Shown here: positions 7,895 to 16,920 of the stretch, piece after piece
How the letters are laid out: each line of letters opens with the position of its first letter
Position numbering within the stretch: position 1 is the stretch's first letter
Assembly: GCA_905197955.1 (NCBI GenBank)
Contig: CAJKAR010000040.1
Span: forward strand, 1 to 39,852
Source: an uncultured Lentisphaeria bacterium
GTDB taxonomy: Bacteria > Verrucomicrobiota > Lentisphaeria > Victivallales > UBA1829
Length of the DNA stretch: 39,852 nt
Reading direction: 5' to 3'
The notes under the pieces: generated by a model
Told to the model about the DNA's origin: nothing
Databases searched by the model: none
Seen by the model: the letters and a program-made list of their open reading frames with translations, nothing else
Translations under genes and position numbers: made by a program

Positions 7895-10081
7895 ATGGAC
7901 CGGAAAACGATTCTGTTCTCAAAGGCATCGGTCAAATTCAAAGCGCCGGAACACACCGGCATCACCGAATACGACAATCGCAGTGCAGAGGAATATCAGA
8001 GTTATCGGAAGGAATATGATCCTCCTGCCGACGATTCCGAAAAACTCCTCGCTCCATGGAAAGAACGTCTTGGCCGGAGACAGAACGACATTCTCATCCA
8101 TGCCGCCCCGGAAACCGGCGGGGAATTCCTTTCCCTGAAGGATGCGCAGGACAAAGTCCGCTCCATCCTCTCCGGGACGCCGGATGCCTCCATAACGGTT
8201 CTTCTTCACAATGGCATCTATCCGTTTCATCAGCCTCTGGAGTTCTCCAGAGAGGATTCCGGTTCGTCGGAACATCCGGTTCTCTGGCTCGGAGAAAGCA
8301 GGGATGGAGTCATTTTCAAGGGATCCGCCAAGCTCTCCGGCTTCCGCCGGGTCACGGACGAGTCCGTAAAAAAGCGTCTTCACCCCTCCGCCGCGGAAAA
8401 GATTCTGACAGCCGATCTCACGCAGGCGGGAATTCATTCCGCCCCATCTCTTCCGAAACGCGGCTTCGGATGCAGCAGCTATCCGGCGCCGCCGTGGCTC
8501 GACTGCTTTGTGAACGGCAAACGCATGACACTTGCGCGCTGGCCCAAAAAACGGGATCCGCAGCTGAAAGTCGGGAAGGTCTTTTCCGGCTCTCTCGACG
8601 AGCTCAACGATGAGTGTAAGAAAAAGGGTCCTGAAAGCCGCGCGGTCTTCGAATTCCGCCATCCGGAACTGGAGCGCTGGCGGGAGGCGGATGACATCCG
8701 CACCGACGGTCAGTGGGGATACCTCTGGGCGTCAGACACCAGGAAAGTGGAACAGATCGACTACGAAAAAGGCACCATCACTCTTGCACCCGGAGTCTCC
8801 TACGGCTGTCTTCCGAACGATCCGTTCTATTTCTTCAATCTTCTGGAGGAACTTTCTGATCCGGGCGAGTGGTATCTCGACCGGAAAACAAACCGTCTCT
8901 ACTGCATTCCGGAAGAGCCGGTTGACTTTTCCGCCGACGGAAGTGCCGATTTTTCTCTGGAACTATCCCTTCTTCCCACCCCATTTCTGCGTCTGCACGC
9001 TGCGGAACACATTGTCTTCCGGAACATCCGCATGAGCAACGGCGCCTCCGATGCCATTTACGCTCAGGACTGCCGGAATCTTCTTTTTACGGATCTGGAA
9101 ATTGCGGGAGCCGGCGGAAGCGCGATTCTCATCGAAGGCGGAGACCATTGCGGGATTTTCAATGTGCATCTGCACGAACTCGGCGCAGGCGGAGTGCGGC
9201 TTTCCGGAGGCGAACGGAAGACTCTGACGAGAGCGGATCACTTTGCCATCAATATCGACATCCACGATTTCAGTCAGGTGGACCGCTGTTACACGCCGGC
9301 GGCATCGGTTGGAGGCTGCGGGAATCATCTGCTTCACTTTCATCTTTACAATTCGTCGCACCACGGGATCTCGGTTTCGGGGGATCTTCAGACCGTTGCC
9401 TATTGCGACGGGCACGATCTGGTCCGGGACTTCGATGATCAGGCGGGAATCGACTGCTTCTTTGATCCGTTTATGTACGGGACCCGTTATCTGTTCAACT
9501 TCTGGCATGACCTCGGCAGCGGGATCGACTTCTGCGGTCAGGCGGGGATCCGTCTAGATGACATGATCAGCAACATTCTGATCTACGGCAATGTCTTCCT
9601 GAAATGCGCGGGAGGAGGTTTTGGCGGAGTCCAGATTCACGCCGGAAAAAACAATATTGTCGAGAACAATCTTTTCATCGACTGCATCCGCGCGCTGAGT
9701 TTCAGCTGCTGGGGAAAAGACCGCTGGGAGGAAAGTTTACGCAAACACTTCTATGCGAATGCGTTGGAAAACGGGCTCTCGCTGGAAAAACTCCGCATTG
9801 CCCCCAGACTCGCCAACGTACTGGAAGAGAAGGCTCGGAACTTTGTCGTCAACAACTACATCATCAACTGCGGAGAGGTTGCCGGATTCAACCAGTTTGA
9901 AAGCTCCTATCAGTATCTCGGCAACAATCTCTGCGTGGACGGCGATCTTCACGACCTCGGGTTTGCAGATCCGGACCGCAAGGATTTCTCCCTAGCTCCG
10001 GATTCGATTCTTCTGAAACAGCTTCCGTTCCAGCCGATTCCGTTCCACAAGATCGGAATCGACAAATCTCTGTCGCTGTAA
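7895..10081 (+). CDS. Right-handed parallel beta-helix protein, probably carbohydrate-active
   Basis: A 728-residue protein. The N-terminal third contains a pectate-lyase-like opening, with VRSILSGTPDASITVLLHNGIYPF and then a segment about a body laid on a helix scaffold (PPWLDCFVNGKRMTLARWP). The C-terminal half has the short repeated turns of a right-handed beta-helix: IVFRNIRMSNGASDAI, LLFTDLEIAGAGGSAILI, HCGIFNVHLHELGAGGVRL, KNNIVENNLFIDC, FVVNNYIINC. The family includes polysaccharide lyases and glycosidases, and no specific activity is assignable here. AAAGGAG at 7879-7885 fixes the ATG at 7895. No signal peptide is visible, which is unusual for a lyase-like protein. The next gene is a GH123-like protein. 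Confidence 0.75.
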   Translation: MDRKTILFSKASVKFKAPEHTGITEYDNRSAEEYQSYRKEYDPPADDSEKLLAPWKERLGRRQNDILIHAAPETGGEFLSLKDAQDKVRSILSGTPDASITVLLHNGIYPFHQPLEFSREDSGSSEHPVLWLGESRDGVIFKGSAKLSGFRRVTDESVKKRLHPSAAEKILTADLTQAGIHSAPSLPKRGFGCSSYPAPPWLDCFVNGKRMTLARWPKKRDPQLKVGKVFSGSLDELNDECKKKGPESRAVFEFRHPELERWREADDIRTDGQWGYLWASDTRKVEQIDYEKGTITLAPGVSYGCLPNDPFYFFNLLEELSDPGEWYLDRKTNRLYCIPEEPVDFSADGSADFSLELSLLPTPFLRLHAAEHIVFRNIRMSNGASDAIYAQDCRNLLFTDLEIAGAGGSAILIEGGDHCGIFNVHLHELGAGGVRLSGGERKTLTRADHFAINIDIHDFSQVDRCYTPAASVGGCGNHLLHFHLYNSSHHGISVSGDLQTVAYCDGHDLVRDFDDQAGIDCFFDPFMYGTRYLFNFWHDLGSGIDFCGQAGIRLDDMISNILIYGNVFLKCAGGGFGGVQIHAGKNNIVENNLFIDCIRALSFSCWGKDRWEESLRKHFYANALENGLSLEKLRIAPRLANVLEEKARNFVVNNYIINCGEVAGFNQFESSYQYLGNNLCVDGDLHDLGFADPDRKDFSLAPDSILLKQLPFQPIPFHKIGIDKSLSL

Positions 10082-10095
10082 CCTCTTCTGCGGGA

Positions 10096-10112
10096 ATGCG
10101 TAAATTACGCAT
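10096..10112 (+). terminator. Perfect palindrome with short T-rich tail after the beta-helix gene
   Basis: ATGCGTAA (10096-10103), one base and TTACGCAT (10105-10112) form an 8-bp perfect stem with a CTTTTCCTTT tail, 15 nt after the stop. The loop is very tight, so an operator role for the promoter just downstream is also possible. Confidence 0.45.
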
Positions 10113-10120
10113 CTTTTCCT

Positions 10121-10148
10121 TTGCAAGAACCGGATCAGAGGATATATT
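10121..10148 (+). promoter_or_regulatory. Probable sigma70-type promoter of the GH123-like gene
   Basis: A -35 TTGCAA (10121-10126), a 16-nt spacer and a -10 TATATT (10143-10148) lie 58 nt before the start codon. The -10 is inside the palindrome GGATATATTATCC. Confidence 0.45.
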
Positions 10149-10205
10149 ATCCGGAATCTCAACTCAACACTCCCGGAGCTGCAACAAGGCAAAGGGAGCG
10201 TCTTT

Positions 10206-11867
10206 ATGAAAAAAGGGCTTTTTACAATGGAACCATTTCACTTCAAAACCAGATACTGCAGTTCTCTTGTCAAAATCATGCAAAAGCCGGAAATGACGGC
10301 GGCGGAACCATTCAACGGATTTTCCGCTCTGCGCGGAGAGGTATTTTCCTTTCAGGTGGCGTATTTTACGGAACGCCGGGTGGAGGAGCTGAAAGTGAAA
10401 GTCGTCTCGAAACTGAAGAATATCCGCATCCGTTCCGTGGAAAGCGTACCGGTCCGATATCTTGCGACAAATCTGGATGATGATGTCGTCACCAAAGAAC
10501 CGGGACTCATTCCCGATATTCTTGCAGAGCTCCCGGAGCGTTTCTTCACGGTTCCGCCGAAACTCTGGCGCGCGCTCTGGATCACAGTCAAGATTCCGCG
10601 GAACTGCAAAGCGGGAACATACGATATCGCTTTTGAATTCGATCTGGATCAACAGGAAACGGTAAAGACCAAACCGTTCCAGCTGGAGGTTCTGAACGCG
10701 ACACTGCCGGAACAGAAACTGATCCGGACGGAGTGGTTCCATACCGATTCGCTTGCAACGTATTACAACGTTCCCGTCTTCAGCGAAGAGTTCTGGTATC
10801 TTGTCGAAACCTTTATGAAGAACGCTGCGGATCACGGGATCAATATGATTCTGACGCCGGTTTTCACGCCGCCGCTGGATACGGAAATCGGACAGGAGCG
10901 CCCGACCGTTCAGCTGGTCGGCGTCAAAAAGACCAAAGACGGCTACGAATTCGACTTCGATAAACTCGCACGCTGGATTGCTCTTGCCGAATCGGTGGGA
11001 ATCCGCTACTTTGAAATCTCCCATCTGTTCACGCAATGGGGTGCAGGTTTCACGCCGAAAATCATGGCAGATGTAAACGGGACGGAAAAACGGATCTTCG
11101 GCTGGGATGTCAAATCCGATTCAGCCAAATACAAAACCTTCCTCAAGGCGTTTCTTCCGGAGCTGACCGTTTTTCTCAAGGAGGCAGGAATTGCCGACCG
11201 GGTCTACTTCCACACCTCCGACGAACCTTCGCAGACAGGACTTGCCACCTATTCCGCCGCAGCGAAACTGCTCCGTTCCTGTACAGAAGAGTTCAAACAC
11301 ATTGATGCGCTTTCCGAATTCGAATTCTATGAACAGGGACTGGTGGATATTCCCGTTCCCGTCATATCAAAAGTGGAAGAGTTCATTCAGAAAGGTCTGA
11401 AACATCCCTGGACCTACTACTGCTGCTGTCCGGAAACCGAAACCAGCAACCGCTTTCTCTATTCGACTTCCACGCGGACCCGCATTCTCGGCGCCCTTTT
11501 CCACCGCTTCGGGATTGAAGGATTCCTGCACTGGGGATTCAACTTCTATTTCAGCCGTCTTTCCCGCTATCCGATCGACCCGTACCAGACCACGGACGCC
11601 GGATACGCATTCCCGGCTGGCGATCCCTTCCTTGTCTATCCGGGCGATGAATGCGAACCGGTCGATTCGATCCGCAATGAACTTCTCTTCGAAGGACTTC
11701 AGGATCAGCGGGCTCTGAAACTTCTCCAGGAAAAAATCGGAGAAAAGGCGGTCCGCACCATGCTCGACAAGGCCTCCGGTGGCTCCATGACCATGAAAAA
11801 CTATCCGCGCGGCGAAAAGGCCATGCTGAAACTGCGCAAGGAAATCAATCAGAAACTGAAACAGTAA
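10206..11867 (+). CDS. GH123-like / DUF4091-type glycoside hydrolase
   Basis: A 553-residue protein with the layout of the GH123-like/DUF4091 family. A beta-sandwich N-terminus (about 1-165) is followed by a TIM-barrel-like domain and a small C-terminal DUF4091-like part (GIEGFLHWGFNFYF, then the NELLFEGLQDQRALKLLQ helices). YFHTSDEP carries the adjacent D339-E340 pair that in characterised GH123 enzymes acts in substrate-assisted hydrolysis of N-acetylhexosamines. This subgroup's substrate is unknown. AAGGGAG at 10192-10198 supports the ATG at 10206. No signal peptide is seen. It probably belongs with the preceding beta-helix protein and ends at a bidirectional terminator shared with trpA. 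Confidence 0.72.
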   Translation: MKKGLFTMEPFHFKTRYCSSLVKIMQKPEMTAAEPFNGFSALRGEVFSFQVAYFTERRVEELKVKVVSKLKNIRIRSVESVPVRYLATNLDDDVVTKEPGLIPDILAELPERFFTVPPKLWRALWITVKIPRNCKAGTYDIAFEFDLDQQETVKTKPFQLEVLNATLPEQKLIRTEWFHTDSLATYYNVPVFSEEFWYLVETFMKNAADHGINMILTPVFTPPLDTEIGQERPTVQLVGVKKTKDGYEFDFDKLARWIALAESVGIRYFEISHLFTQWGAGFTPKIMADVNGTEKRIFGWDVKSDSAKYKTFLKAFLPELTVFLKEAGIADRVYFHTSDEPSQTGLATYSAAAKLLRSCTEEFKHIDALSEFEFYEQGLVDIPVPVISKVEEFIQKGLKHPWTYYCCCPETETSNRFLYSTSTRTRILGALFHRFGIEGFLHWGFNFYFSRLSRYPIDPYQTTDAGYAFPAGDPFLVYPGDECEPVDSIRNELLFEGLQDQRALKLLQEKIGEKAVRTMLDKASGGSMTMKNYPRGEKAMLKLRKEINQKLKQ

Positions 11868-11893
11868 CGTTTTCCCACTCAACAGAAAACGTC

Positions 11894-11929
11894 AAAAAAA
11901 AACGTGTCCGGATCCGGACACGTTTTTTT
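11894..11929. terminator. Bidirectional intrinsic terminator between GH123-like gene and trpA
   Basis: A 24-base perfect palindrome at 11901-11924 (half-site AACGTGTCCGGA) is flanked by nine A on the left (11894-11902) and seven T on the right (11923-11929). It therefore works as a terminator for the plus-strand gene ending at 11867 and for the trp operon ending at 11963. Confidence 0.92.
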
Positions 11930-11962
11930 CTGCTGTCATTCGGCAGAAAGTTCCATTCGGAA

Positions 11963-12745
11963 TCAGAAGGCTTTTGCAAATTCCGCAATCTTCTTCAAGC
12001 CCTCATCGTTCGGATTGTCGAGAAGGATTTTCACGATAGCACTGCCGACGATGAAACCATCGCATGCCCGGCAGACGGCTTCTGCCTGTTCCGGCCGGCC
12101 GATTCCGAATCCGGCCAGAACCGGCATTCCCGAAACGTTCCGGATCTCATTCAAGCGCCGGGTCAGTTCGGCGGGGAGTTCGGCACGGGCGCCGGTCACG
12201 CCGTTGACGGTGATGACATAAAGGAAACTGTCCTCCACGCCTTTTGCGATCTCGGCAACCCGGTCGAGATGGGTGGTCGGGGCCACCAGCGGAACGACCG
12301 TCATGTGATGCGGTCGAAGCACATTGAGCAGTTCCTCCCGTTCCTCCAACACCACATCGACCGCCAGAACGGCATCAACGCCAGCCTGCTCCGCCTCCTC
12401 TGCAAACCGCTCCAACCCGTAGGAAAAGAGCACGTTGTAATAGGAAAAGAGGACAAACGGAACATCAGGAAAGCGTTTCCGCAGACGGGCAATCGTCTTC
12501 AGAATTCCGGCAAGATTCGCGCCGTTCTGAAGAGCGATCCGTGCGGCGTCACGAATCACGGGTCCGTCTGCCATCGGATCGGAGAATGGAACGCCGAATT
12601 CGATGATATCTACACCGTTGTCGATCAGCGTTTCCACGGCGCGTTCACTGTATTCCATATTCGGGAAGCCCATCGTCAGATAGGCGGTGAAGATTTTTTC
12701 ATTGTTTGCTTTCGCTTTTGCGAAAAGAGTCTGAATCCGGTTCAT
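11963..12745 (-). CDS. trpA: Tryptophan synthase alpha subunit
   Basis: It cleaves indole-3-glycerol phosphate to indole and glyceraldehyde 3-phosphate, and passes indole to TrpB. The 260-residue TIM barrel has the expected catalytic acids at the canonical numbers E49 and D60 within IEFGVPFSDPMADGP. It also has the phosphate-binding ends VTGAR and GFGIGRPEQA. ATG 12745 (MNRIQTL) is chosen over the TTG two codons upstream. AAAGGAC, formed by the last codons of trpB, is its RBS, and two bases separate the genes. It is the last gene of the operon. Confidence 0.95.
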   Translation of the reverse strand: MNRIQTLFAKAKANNEKIFTAYLTMGFPNMEYSERAVETLIDNGVDIIEFGVPFSDPMADGPVIRDAARIALQNGANLAGILKTIARLRKRFPDVPFVLFSYYNVLFSYGLERFAEEAEQAGVDAVLAVDVVLEEREELLNVLRPHHMTVVPLVAPTTHLDRVAEIAKGVEDSFLYVITVNGVTGARAELPAELTRRLNEIRNVSGMPVLAGFGIGRPEQAEAVCRACDGFIVGSAIVKILLDNPNDEGLKKIAEFAKAF

Positions 12746-12747
12746 AA

Positions 12748-13932
12748 TCAAAGTCCTTTCTGCGCCTTGTAATTTTTAACGCTCTGCATATCCTTGTCTC
12801 CACGTCCGGAAAGATTGACGATGAGGAGATCGTCTTTCGAAAGTTCCGGAGCGCGTTTGAGCGCCTCGGCCAGCGCGTGACTGGATTCCAGGGCGGGAAT
12901 GATGCCCTCGTAACGGGAAAGCATGTCAAACGCGTGAACGGCCTCGTCGTCGTTGATGGCGACATATTCGGCGCGGCCGATATCATGCAGCATGCAGTGT
13001 TCGGGTCCCACGCCCGGATAATCGAGTCCGGCGGAGACGCTGTACGTATCAATGATCTGTCCCTCATCCGTCTGAAGCAGATAGCACTTGCTTCCGTGCA
13101 GGACTCCGACTCTTCCACCTCCGATGCTCGCGGCATGTTCCCCTGTCTCAATGCCCTTGCCGCCCGCCTCCACGCCGATCAGCCGGACCGCCGGATCATC
13201 CAGAAATCCGGCAAAGATTCCCATGGCGTTGCTTCCTCCGCCGACACATGCGATTACCTGCGCAGGCAGTTTGCCGTACTCTTCCAGACACTGCCTCCGC
13301 GCCTCGGTTCCGATCACGGACTGGAAATCGCGCACGATCATCGGATACGGATACGGACCGGCAACCGTGCCGATCACATAGAAGGCATCCTCGACCTCCG
13401 TGATCCAGCGGCGGAGAGCCTCGTTCATGGCGTCCTTGAGCGTTCCGCTTCCCTCGCTTACGGCGGTGACTTTAGCTCCGAGCGTAATCATCCGGTCAAC
13501 GTTCGGAGCCTGACGCTCCACATCGACCGCGCCCATGAAGACCTCGCATTCCATGCCGAACAGCGCGGCGACCGTCGCAGTTGCGACACCGTGCATCCCC
13601 GCTCCGGTCTCGGCAAAGAGTTTCTTCTTTCCCATGCGCTTCGCCAGCAGAGCCTGTCCGATGGTATTGTTGACCTTGTGCGCGCCGGTATGGTTCAGGT
13701 CCTCGCGTTTGAGCAGGATCTTCGCTCCACCGCAGTATTCGGTCAGCCTCTTTGCGTAATACAGCGGACTTTCCCGGCCCACATAATGTTTCATCAGATC
13801 ATCGAACTCCGCCTGAAAAGCAGGATCCTTCTTCGCTTCAAAATACGCCTTCTCCAGCTCCGCAAGGGGAGTCATAAGAGTCTCGGCGACATACTGGCCG
13901 CCGTAGATTCCATAATGAGTTTTACTGTTCAT
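12748..13932 (-). CDS. trpB: Tryptophan synthase beta subunit
   Basis: A PLP enzyme joining indole and serine to give tryptophan. It has 394 residues, the usual length. It has the PLP lysine K86 in NHTGAHKVNN, FAETGAGMHGVATA, the phosphate-binding loop ACVGGGSNAMG, and the C-terminal NLSGRGDKDM. Start ATG 13932 has GGAG 9 nt upstream and overlaps the end of trpF by 11 bases. An in-frame upstream extension to 14001 lies wholly within trpF and is not expected. Confidence 0.96.
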   Translation of the reverse strand: MNSKTHYGIYGGQYVAETLMTPLAELEKAYFEAKKDPAFQAEFDDLMKHYVGRESPLYYAKRLTEYCGGAKILLKREDLNHTGAHKVNNTIGQALLAKRMGKKKLFAETGAGMHGVATATVAALFGMECEVFMGAVDVERQAPNVDRMITLGAKVTAVSEGSGTLKDAMNEALRRWITEVEDAFYVIGTVAGPYPYPMIVRDFQSVIGTEARRQCLEEYGKLPAQVIACVGGGSNAMGIFAGFLDDPAVRLIGVEAGGKGIETGEHAASIGGGRVGVLHGSKCYLLQTDEGQIIDTYSVSAGLDYPGVGPEHCMLHDIGRAEYVAINDDEAVHAFDMLSRYEGIIPALESSHALAEALKRAPELSKDDLLIVNLSGRGDKDMQSVKNYKAQKGL

Positions 13933-14545
13933 TTCCACATCTCCTGTTATATTCTTCAAATAATTGTTCTGTTTTCTGCAATGATTTCCGTCCCGGTTCA
14001 TCCTCCAGCGAACTGTTCACATCCAGCGCATAACAGTTCAGCGCGGCGGCTTGGCGCAGATTTCCGATGGAAAGTCCGCCGGCAAGAATCACTTTCCGTC
14101 CGCTGTCGCGAATCGTTTCCGCCAGTCTCCAATCGGAACGTGTTCCGCTTCCGGGCGTTCTCGAATCCACGAGAAAACCATCCGCCGGATACCCGGAATC
14201 CCAGCCGGACTCCGAAGAAACCGCTTTCCAGACCTCGAATTCCCGCCGCAGGGATTCCGCCGCAGCTGCCGGGAAATCTCCATGAAGCTGGATGACATCC
14301 AGTTTCAAACGCCGTCCCGCCGCCCGGATCTCCTCTTCTCCGGAATCCAGAAAGACTCCGGCAAAACGGCAGTTTTTCCGATCGGGAATCCCCGCGAGAA
14401 TCTCCTCGGCGCGCTCCACAGTCACATATCGCGGGCTCCGGTGCCAGAAAATGAATCCCAGAAAATCCGCACCGCATTTCACCGCGCACCGCGCAATAGC
14501 GGGATCGTTGATTCCGCAGATTTTCAGCAGATTCGTTTTTTTCAT
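13922..14545 (-). CDS. trpF: Phosphoribosylanthranilate isomerase
   Basis: It isomerises N-(5'-phosphoribosyl)anthranilate to CdRP. The 207-residue TIM barrel has the signature KICGI near the N-terminus with the catalytic Cys, GFIFWHRSPRY, VIQLHGD and the phosphate loop ILAGGLSIGN. Its ATG overlaps the trpC stop (ATGA), and AAGGAG lies upstream. The 3' end overlaps trpB by 11 bases. The C-terminal tail after ALDVNSSLEDEPGRKS is ordinary. Confidence 0.94.
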   Translation of the reverse strand: MKKTNLLKICGINDPAIARCAVKCGADFLGFIFWHRSPRYVTVERAEEILAGIPDRKNCRFAGVFLDSGEEEIRAAGRRLKLDVIQLHGDFPAAAAESLRREFEVWKAVSSESGWDSGYPADGFLVDSRTPGSGTRSDWRLAETIRDSGRKVILAGGLSIGNLRQAAALNCYALDVNSSLEDEPGRKSLQKTEQLFEEYNRRCGNEQ

Positions 14546-15309
14546 CCCAGGAGCTCCTTGAGTTTCTCTCCGGGATGCTCGGCACGCATCAGCGTTTCAC
14601 CGATCAGGAAACCGTCAGCGCCGGCCTCTCGCAAGTCTTTGATGTGAAAGGCATTCTGAATTCCGCTCTCGGCAATTTTGATAATTCCCTCCGGAATATG
14701 CTTCAGATTTTCCATGGTTACATCCAGAGAAAGGGAGAAATTGGTCAGATCGCGGGCGTTCACTCCGATGATCTTTGCTCCGCCGTCCACCAGCATATCG
14801 ATCTCTTTGCGCGTGTGCGCCTCGCACAGGACGGAAAGTCCCAGCGAAGAGGCAAACGTGAAGAGCTCCCGGAATTTTTTTGCATCCAGCACCGCCGCGA
14901 TCAGGAGAATGGCATCCGCTCCCGCCGCCCGCGCTTCCAGAATCTGGTACTCGTTTGAAATGAAGTCCTTGCGCAGAATCGGGATCCGCACCTTCGGACG
15001 AACATCCCGAATAAAGTTCAGCTTCCCGAGAAAACAGTCCGGTTCGGTCAGAATCGAAAGCGCCGCGGCGCCGGCAGATTCCAGCTCCTTTGCCAGCGAG
15101 ACGACCGGGAAATCCTCCCGGATCAGTCCTTTCGACGGCGACGCCTTTTTCAACTCTGCAATAACGTGAATCCCCTCCCCCCGGAAACACGCGGAAAAAT
15201 CCAGCGGAGCCTTCCGGCGCGCCGCCTGCGCCTCCAGTTTTTTCAGGGAAACGGTCTGCGGAGCCTTCGCCCGCGCCTCTGTGATTTTTTCCAGAATATT
15301 GTCGTTCAT
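14542..15309 (-). CDS. trpC: Indole-3-glycerol phosphate synthase
   Basis: It closes the indole ring from CdRP. It has 255 residues and is not fused to TrpF. Recognised motifs are ELKKASPSKG (about 52-61, with catalytic and substrate-binding lysines), LTEPDCFLG, RKDFI, GVNARDL and IAESGI followed by GADGFLIGE. GGAGG precedes the ATG at 15309, which overlaps the trpD stop as ATGA. Confidence 0.96.
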   Translation of the reverse strand: MNDNILEKITEARAKAPQTVSLKKLEAQAARRKAPLDFSACFRGEGIHVIAELKKASPSKGLIREDFPVVSLAKELESAGAAALSILTEPDCFLGKLNFIRDVRPKVRIPILRKDFISNEYQILEARAAGADAILLIAAVLDAKKFRELFTFASSLGLSVLCEAHTRKEIDMLVDGGAKIIGVNARDLTNFSLSLDVTMENLKHIPEGIIKIAESGIQNAFHIKDLREAGADGFLIGETLMRAEHPGEKLKELLG

Positions 15310-16316
15310 TTGGATGCCTCCACAAGAAGTTTCAGTTTTTTCAATGCTCGTCCGGAATCAATCGAATCGCACGCCATCCGGATTCCTTCCTTCAGATCGC
15401 GTGCGGCATCGGCGGCATAGATCGCCGCACCTGCGTTAAGAACGGTAATCGCCCGTTTTGCTCCGCGCTCCTCCCCGCGCAGAATGGAAAGCGTAATCTC
15501 CGCGTTTTCCTCGGGGGAACCGCCCGCCGTTTCCGCAATGGAATAGACATCATCCAGATACATCTCCGGAAAGAGCTCATACGTCTTGATCCTCCCGTCC
15601 TTCAGTTCGGAAACACGAGTGGAGGACTCGCAGCTGATCTCATCCAGCCCCTCCGTCCCGTGCACGATCAGCGCGTGAGAGCTCCCAAGCGCTTTCAGAA
15701 CCGAGGCAAACACCTCCGTGTATTCCGGAGCGAATACACCGATCAGATGATGCCGCGCTCCGGCAGGATTCGTCAGAGGCCCCAGCAGATTGAAGATCGT
15801 TCTCATGTGCAAAGCCTTGCGAACAGGAGCGGCATACTTCATCGCCGGATGCATTTTCTGCGCGAACAGGAATCCGATTCCATGCTCCTGAATGCAGCAC
15901 TCCATCACAGCGGGCGCGACATCAAGATTGAATCCGAGAGCAGCAAGCACATCTGCCGCCCCCGAACGGCTTGTGACAGCACGGTTCCCATGTTTGGCGA
16001 TTGTCACGCCGGCTCCGGCGGCGACAAAACATGCCGTTGTCGAAATATTGAACGTTCCAGCGGAATCCCCGCCCGTTCCGACAATGTCGAGCACATTCGA
16101 CATGCCGGTGTCGATGAACGCAGCTTTCTGACGCATCGCCCGCGCTGCTCCGGAAATCTCATCGGTCGTCTCCCCCTTCATGCGGAGAGCGACAAGCAAT
16201 CCGGCAATCTGCGCTTCAGGAGCCCTGCCCTGCATCAGCAGGGAAAAGCAGTCGAACGCCTCCTCCGCAGAGAGATTCTTCCCGCTCATGATTCTGGAAA
16301 GATACGGTGTCAGCAT
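15306..16316 (-). CDS. trpD: Anthranilate phosphoribosyltransferase
   Basis: It transfers phosphoribose from PRPP to anthranilate. It has 336 residues with the PRPP loop GTGGD at 80-84, KHGNRAVTSRSGAADVLAALG, and the NLLGPLTNPA motif. It is a separate gene, not a TrpGD fusion. Its start overlaps the end of trpG by 7 bases, so it is probably translationally coupled. Confidence 0.96.
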   Translation of the reverse strand: MLTPYLSRIMSGKNLSAEEAFDCFSLLMQGRAPEAQIAGLLVALRMKGETTDEISGAARAMRQKAAFIDTGMSNVLDIVGTGGDSAGTFNISTTACFVAAGAGVTIAKHGNRAVTSRSGAADVLAALGFNLDVAPAVMECCIQEHGIGFLFAQKMHPAMKYAAPVRKALHMRTIFNLLGPLTNPAGARHHLIGVFAPEYTEVFASVLKALGSSHALIVHGTEGLDEISCESSTRVSELKDGRIKTYELFPEMYLDDVYSIAETAGGSPEENAEITLSILRGEERGAKRAITVLNAGAAIYAADAARDLKEGIRMACDSIDSGRALKKLKLLVEASK

Positions 16317-16906
16317 GCCGCCCTCCCCGCCTTAAACTCCCCGACCATCTTAAGGAAATTCGCCAGCTGACGCTTTCCCGTCACAGTTGCAATCGACTCC
16401 GGATGATACTGCATGGAAACAATCGGCAGTTCGCGATGACGCATTGCCATGATTTCGCCGTCCTCGCTTCTTCCGGTAATCTGGAGGCAGTCCGGAAGCG
16501 TCCCGGCATCCACCGCCAGAGAGTGATAGCGCATCGCTTTGAAGTTCTGCGGGATTCCCTCAAAAATCCCCTTGCCGTCGTGAGACACCTGACTGGTCTT
16601 GCCGTGCATCAGGCGCTTGGCATGGATCACTCTGCCGCCGAAAACCTGTCCGATCGCCTGATGTCCGAGACAGACTCCGAGAATTGGCAGTTTTCCGGCA
16701 AAAAAGCGGATCGCCTCCATTGAGATTCCGGCGCTGTCCGGATTCCCCGGTCCCGGAGAAATCACCAGACAGTCCGGCGCAGCCTCTTCAATCTCGCGTA
16801 CCGTAACCTTGTCGTTTCTGCGGACCGTCACATCCGCGCCGAGCATGTAGAAATACTGTACGATATTGTAGGTGAACGAATCGTAATTGTCAATCATGAA
16901 AATCAT
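16310..16906 (-). CDS. trpG: Anthranilate synthase glutamine amidotransferase component
   Basis: It supplies ammonia from glutamine to TrpE. A 198-residue class I amidotransferase, with nucleophile C79 in GVCLGHQAIG, the oxyanion strand SPGPGNPDSAG, and His/Glu of the triad in QYHPESI. The start at 16906 has AAGGA upstream. ATG 16897 (MIDNYDSF) is an alternative start. Only 14 nt separate it from trpE. In many bacteria TrpG also serves aminodeoxychorismate synthase; nothing here tells either way. Confidence 0.95.
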   Translation of the reverse strand: MIFMIDNYDSFTYNIVQYFYMLGADVTVRRNDKVTVREIEEAAPDCLVISPGPGNPDSAGISMEAIRFFAGKLPILGVCLGHQAIGQVFGGRVIHAKRLMHGKTSQVSHDGKGIFEGIPQNFKAMRYHSLAVDAGTLPDCLQITGRSEDGEIMAMRHRELPIVSMQYHPESIATVTGKRQLANFLKMVGEFKAGRAAC

Positions 16907-16920
16907 TGGAAAAAATCCTT

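Noticed and set aside
12877..14295. 472-codon plus-strand ORF opposite trpB/trpF
   Set aside because: Antisense to conserved trp genes, with low-complexity translation.
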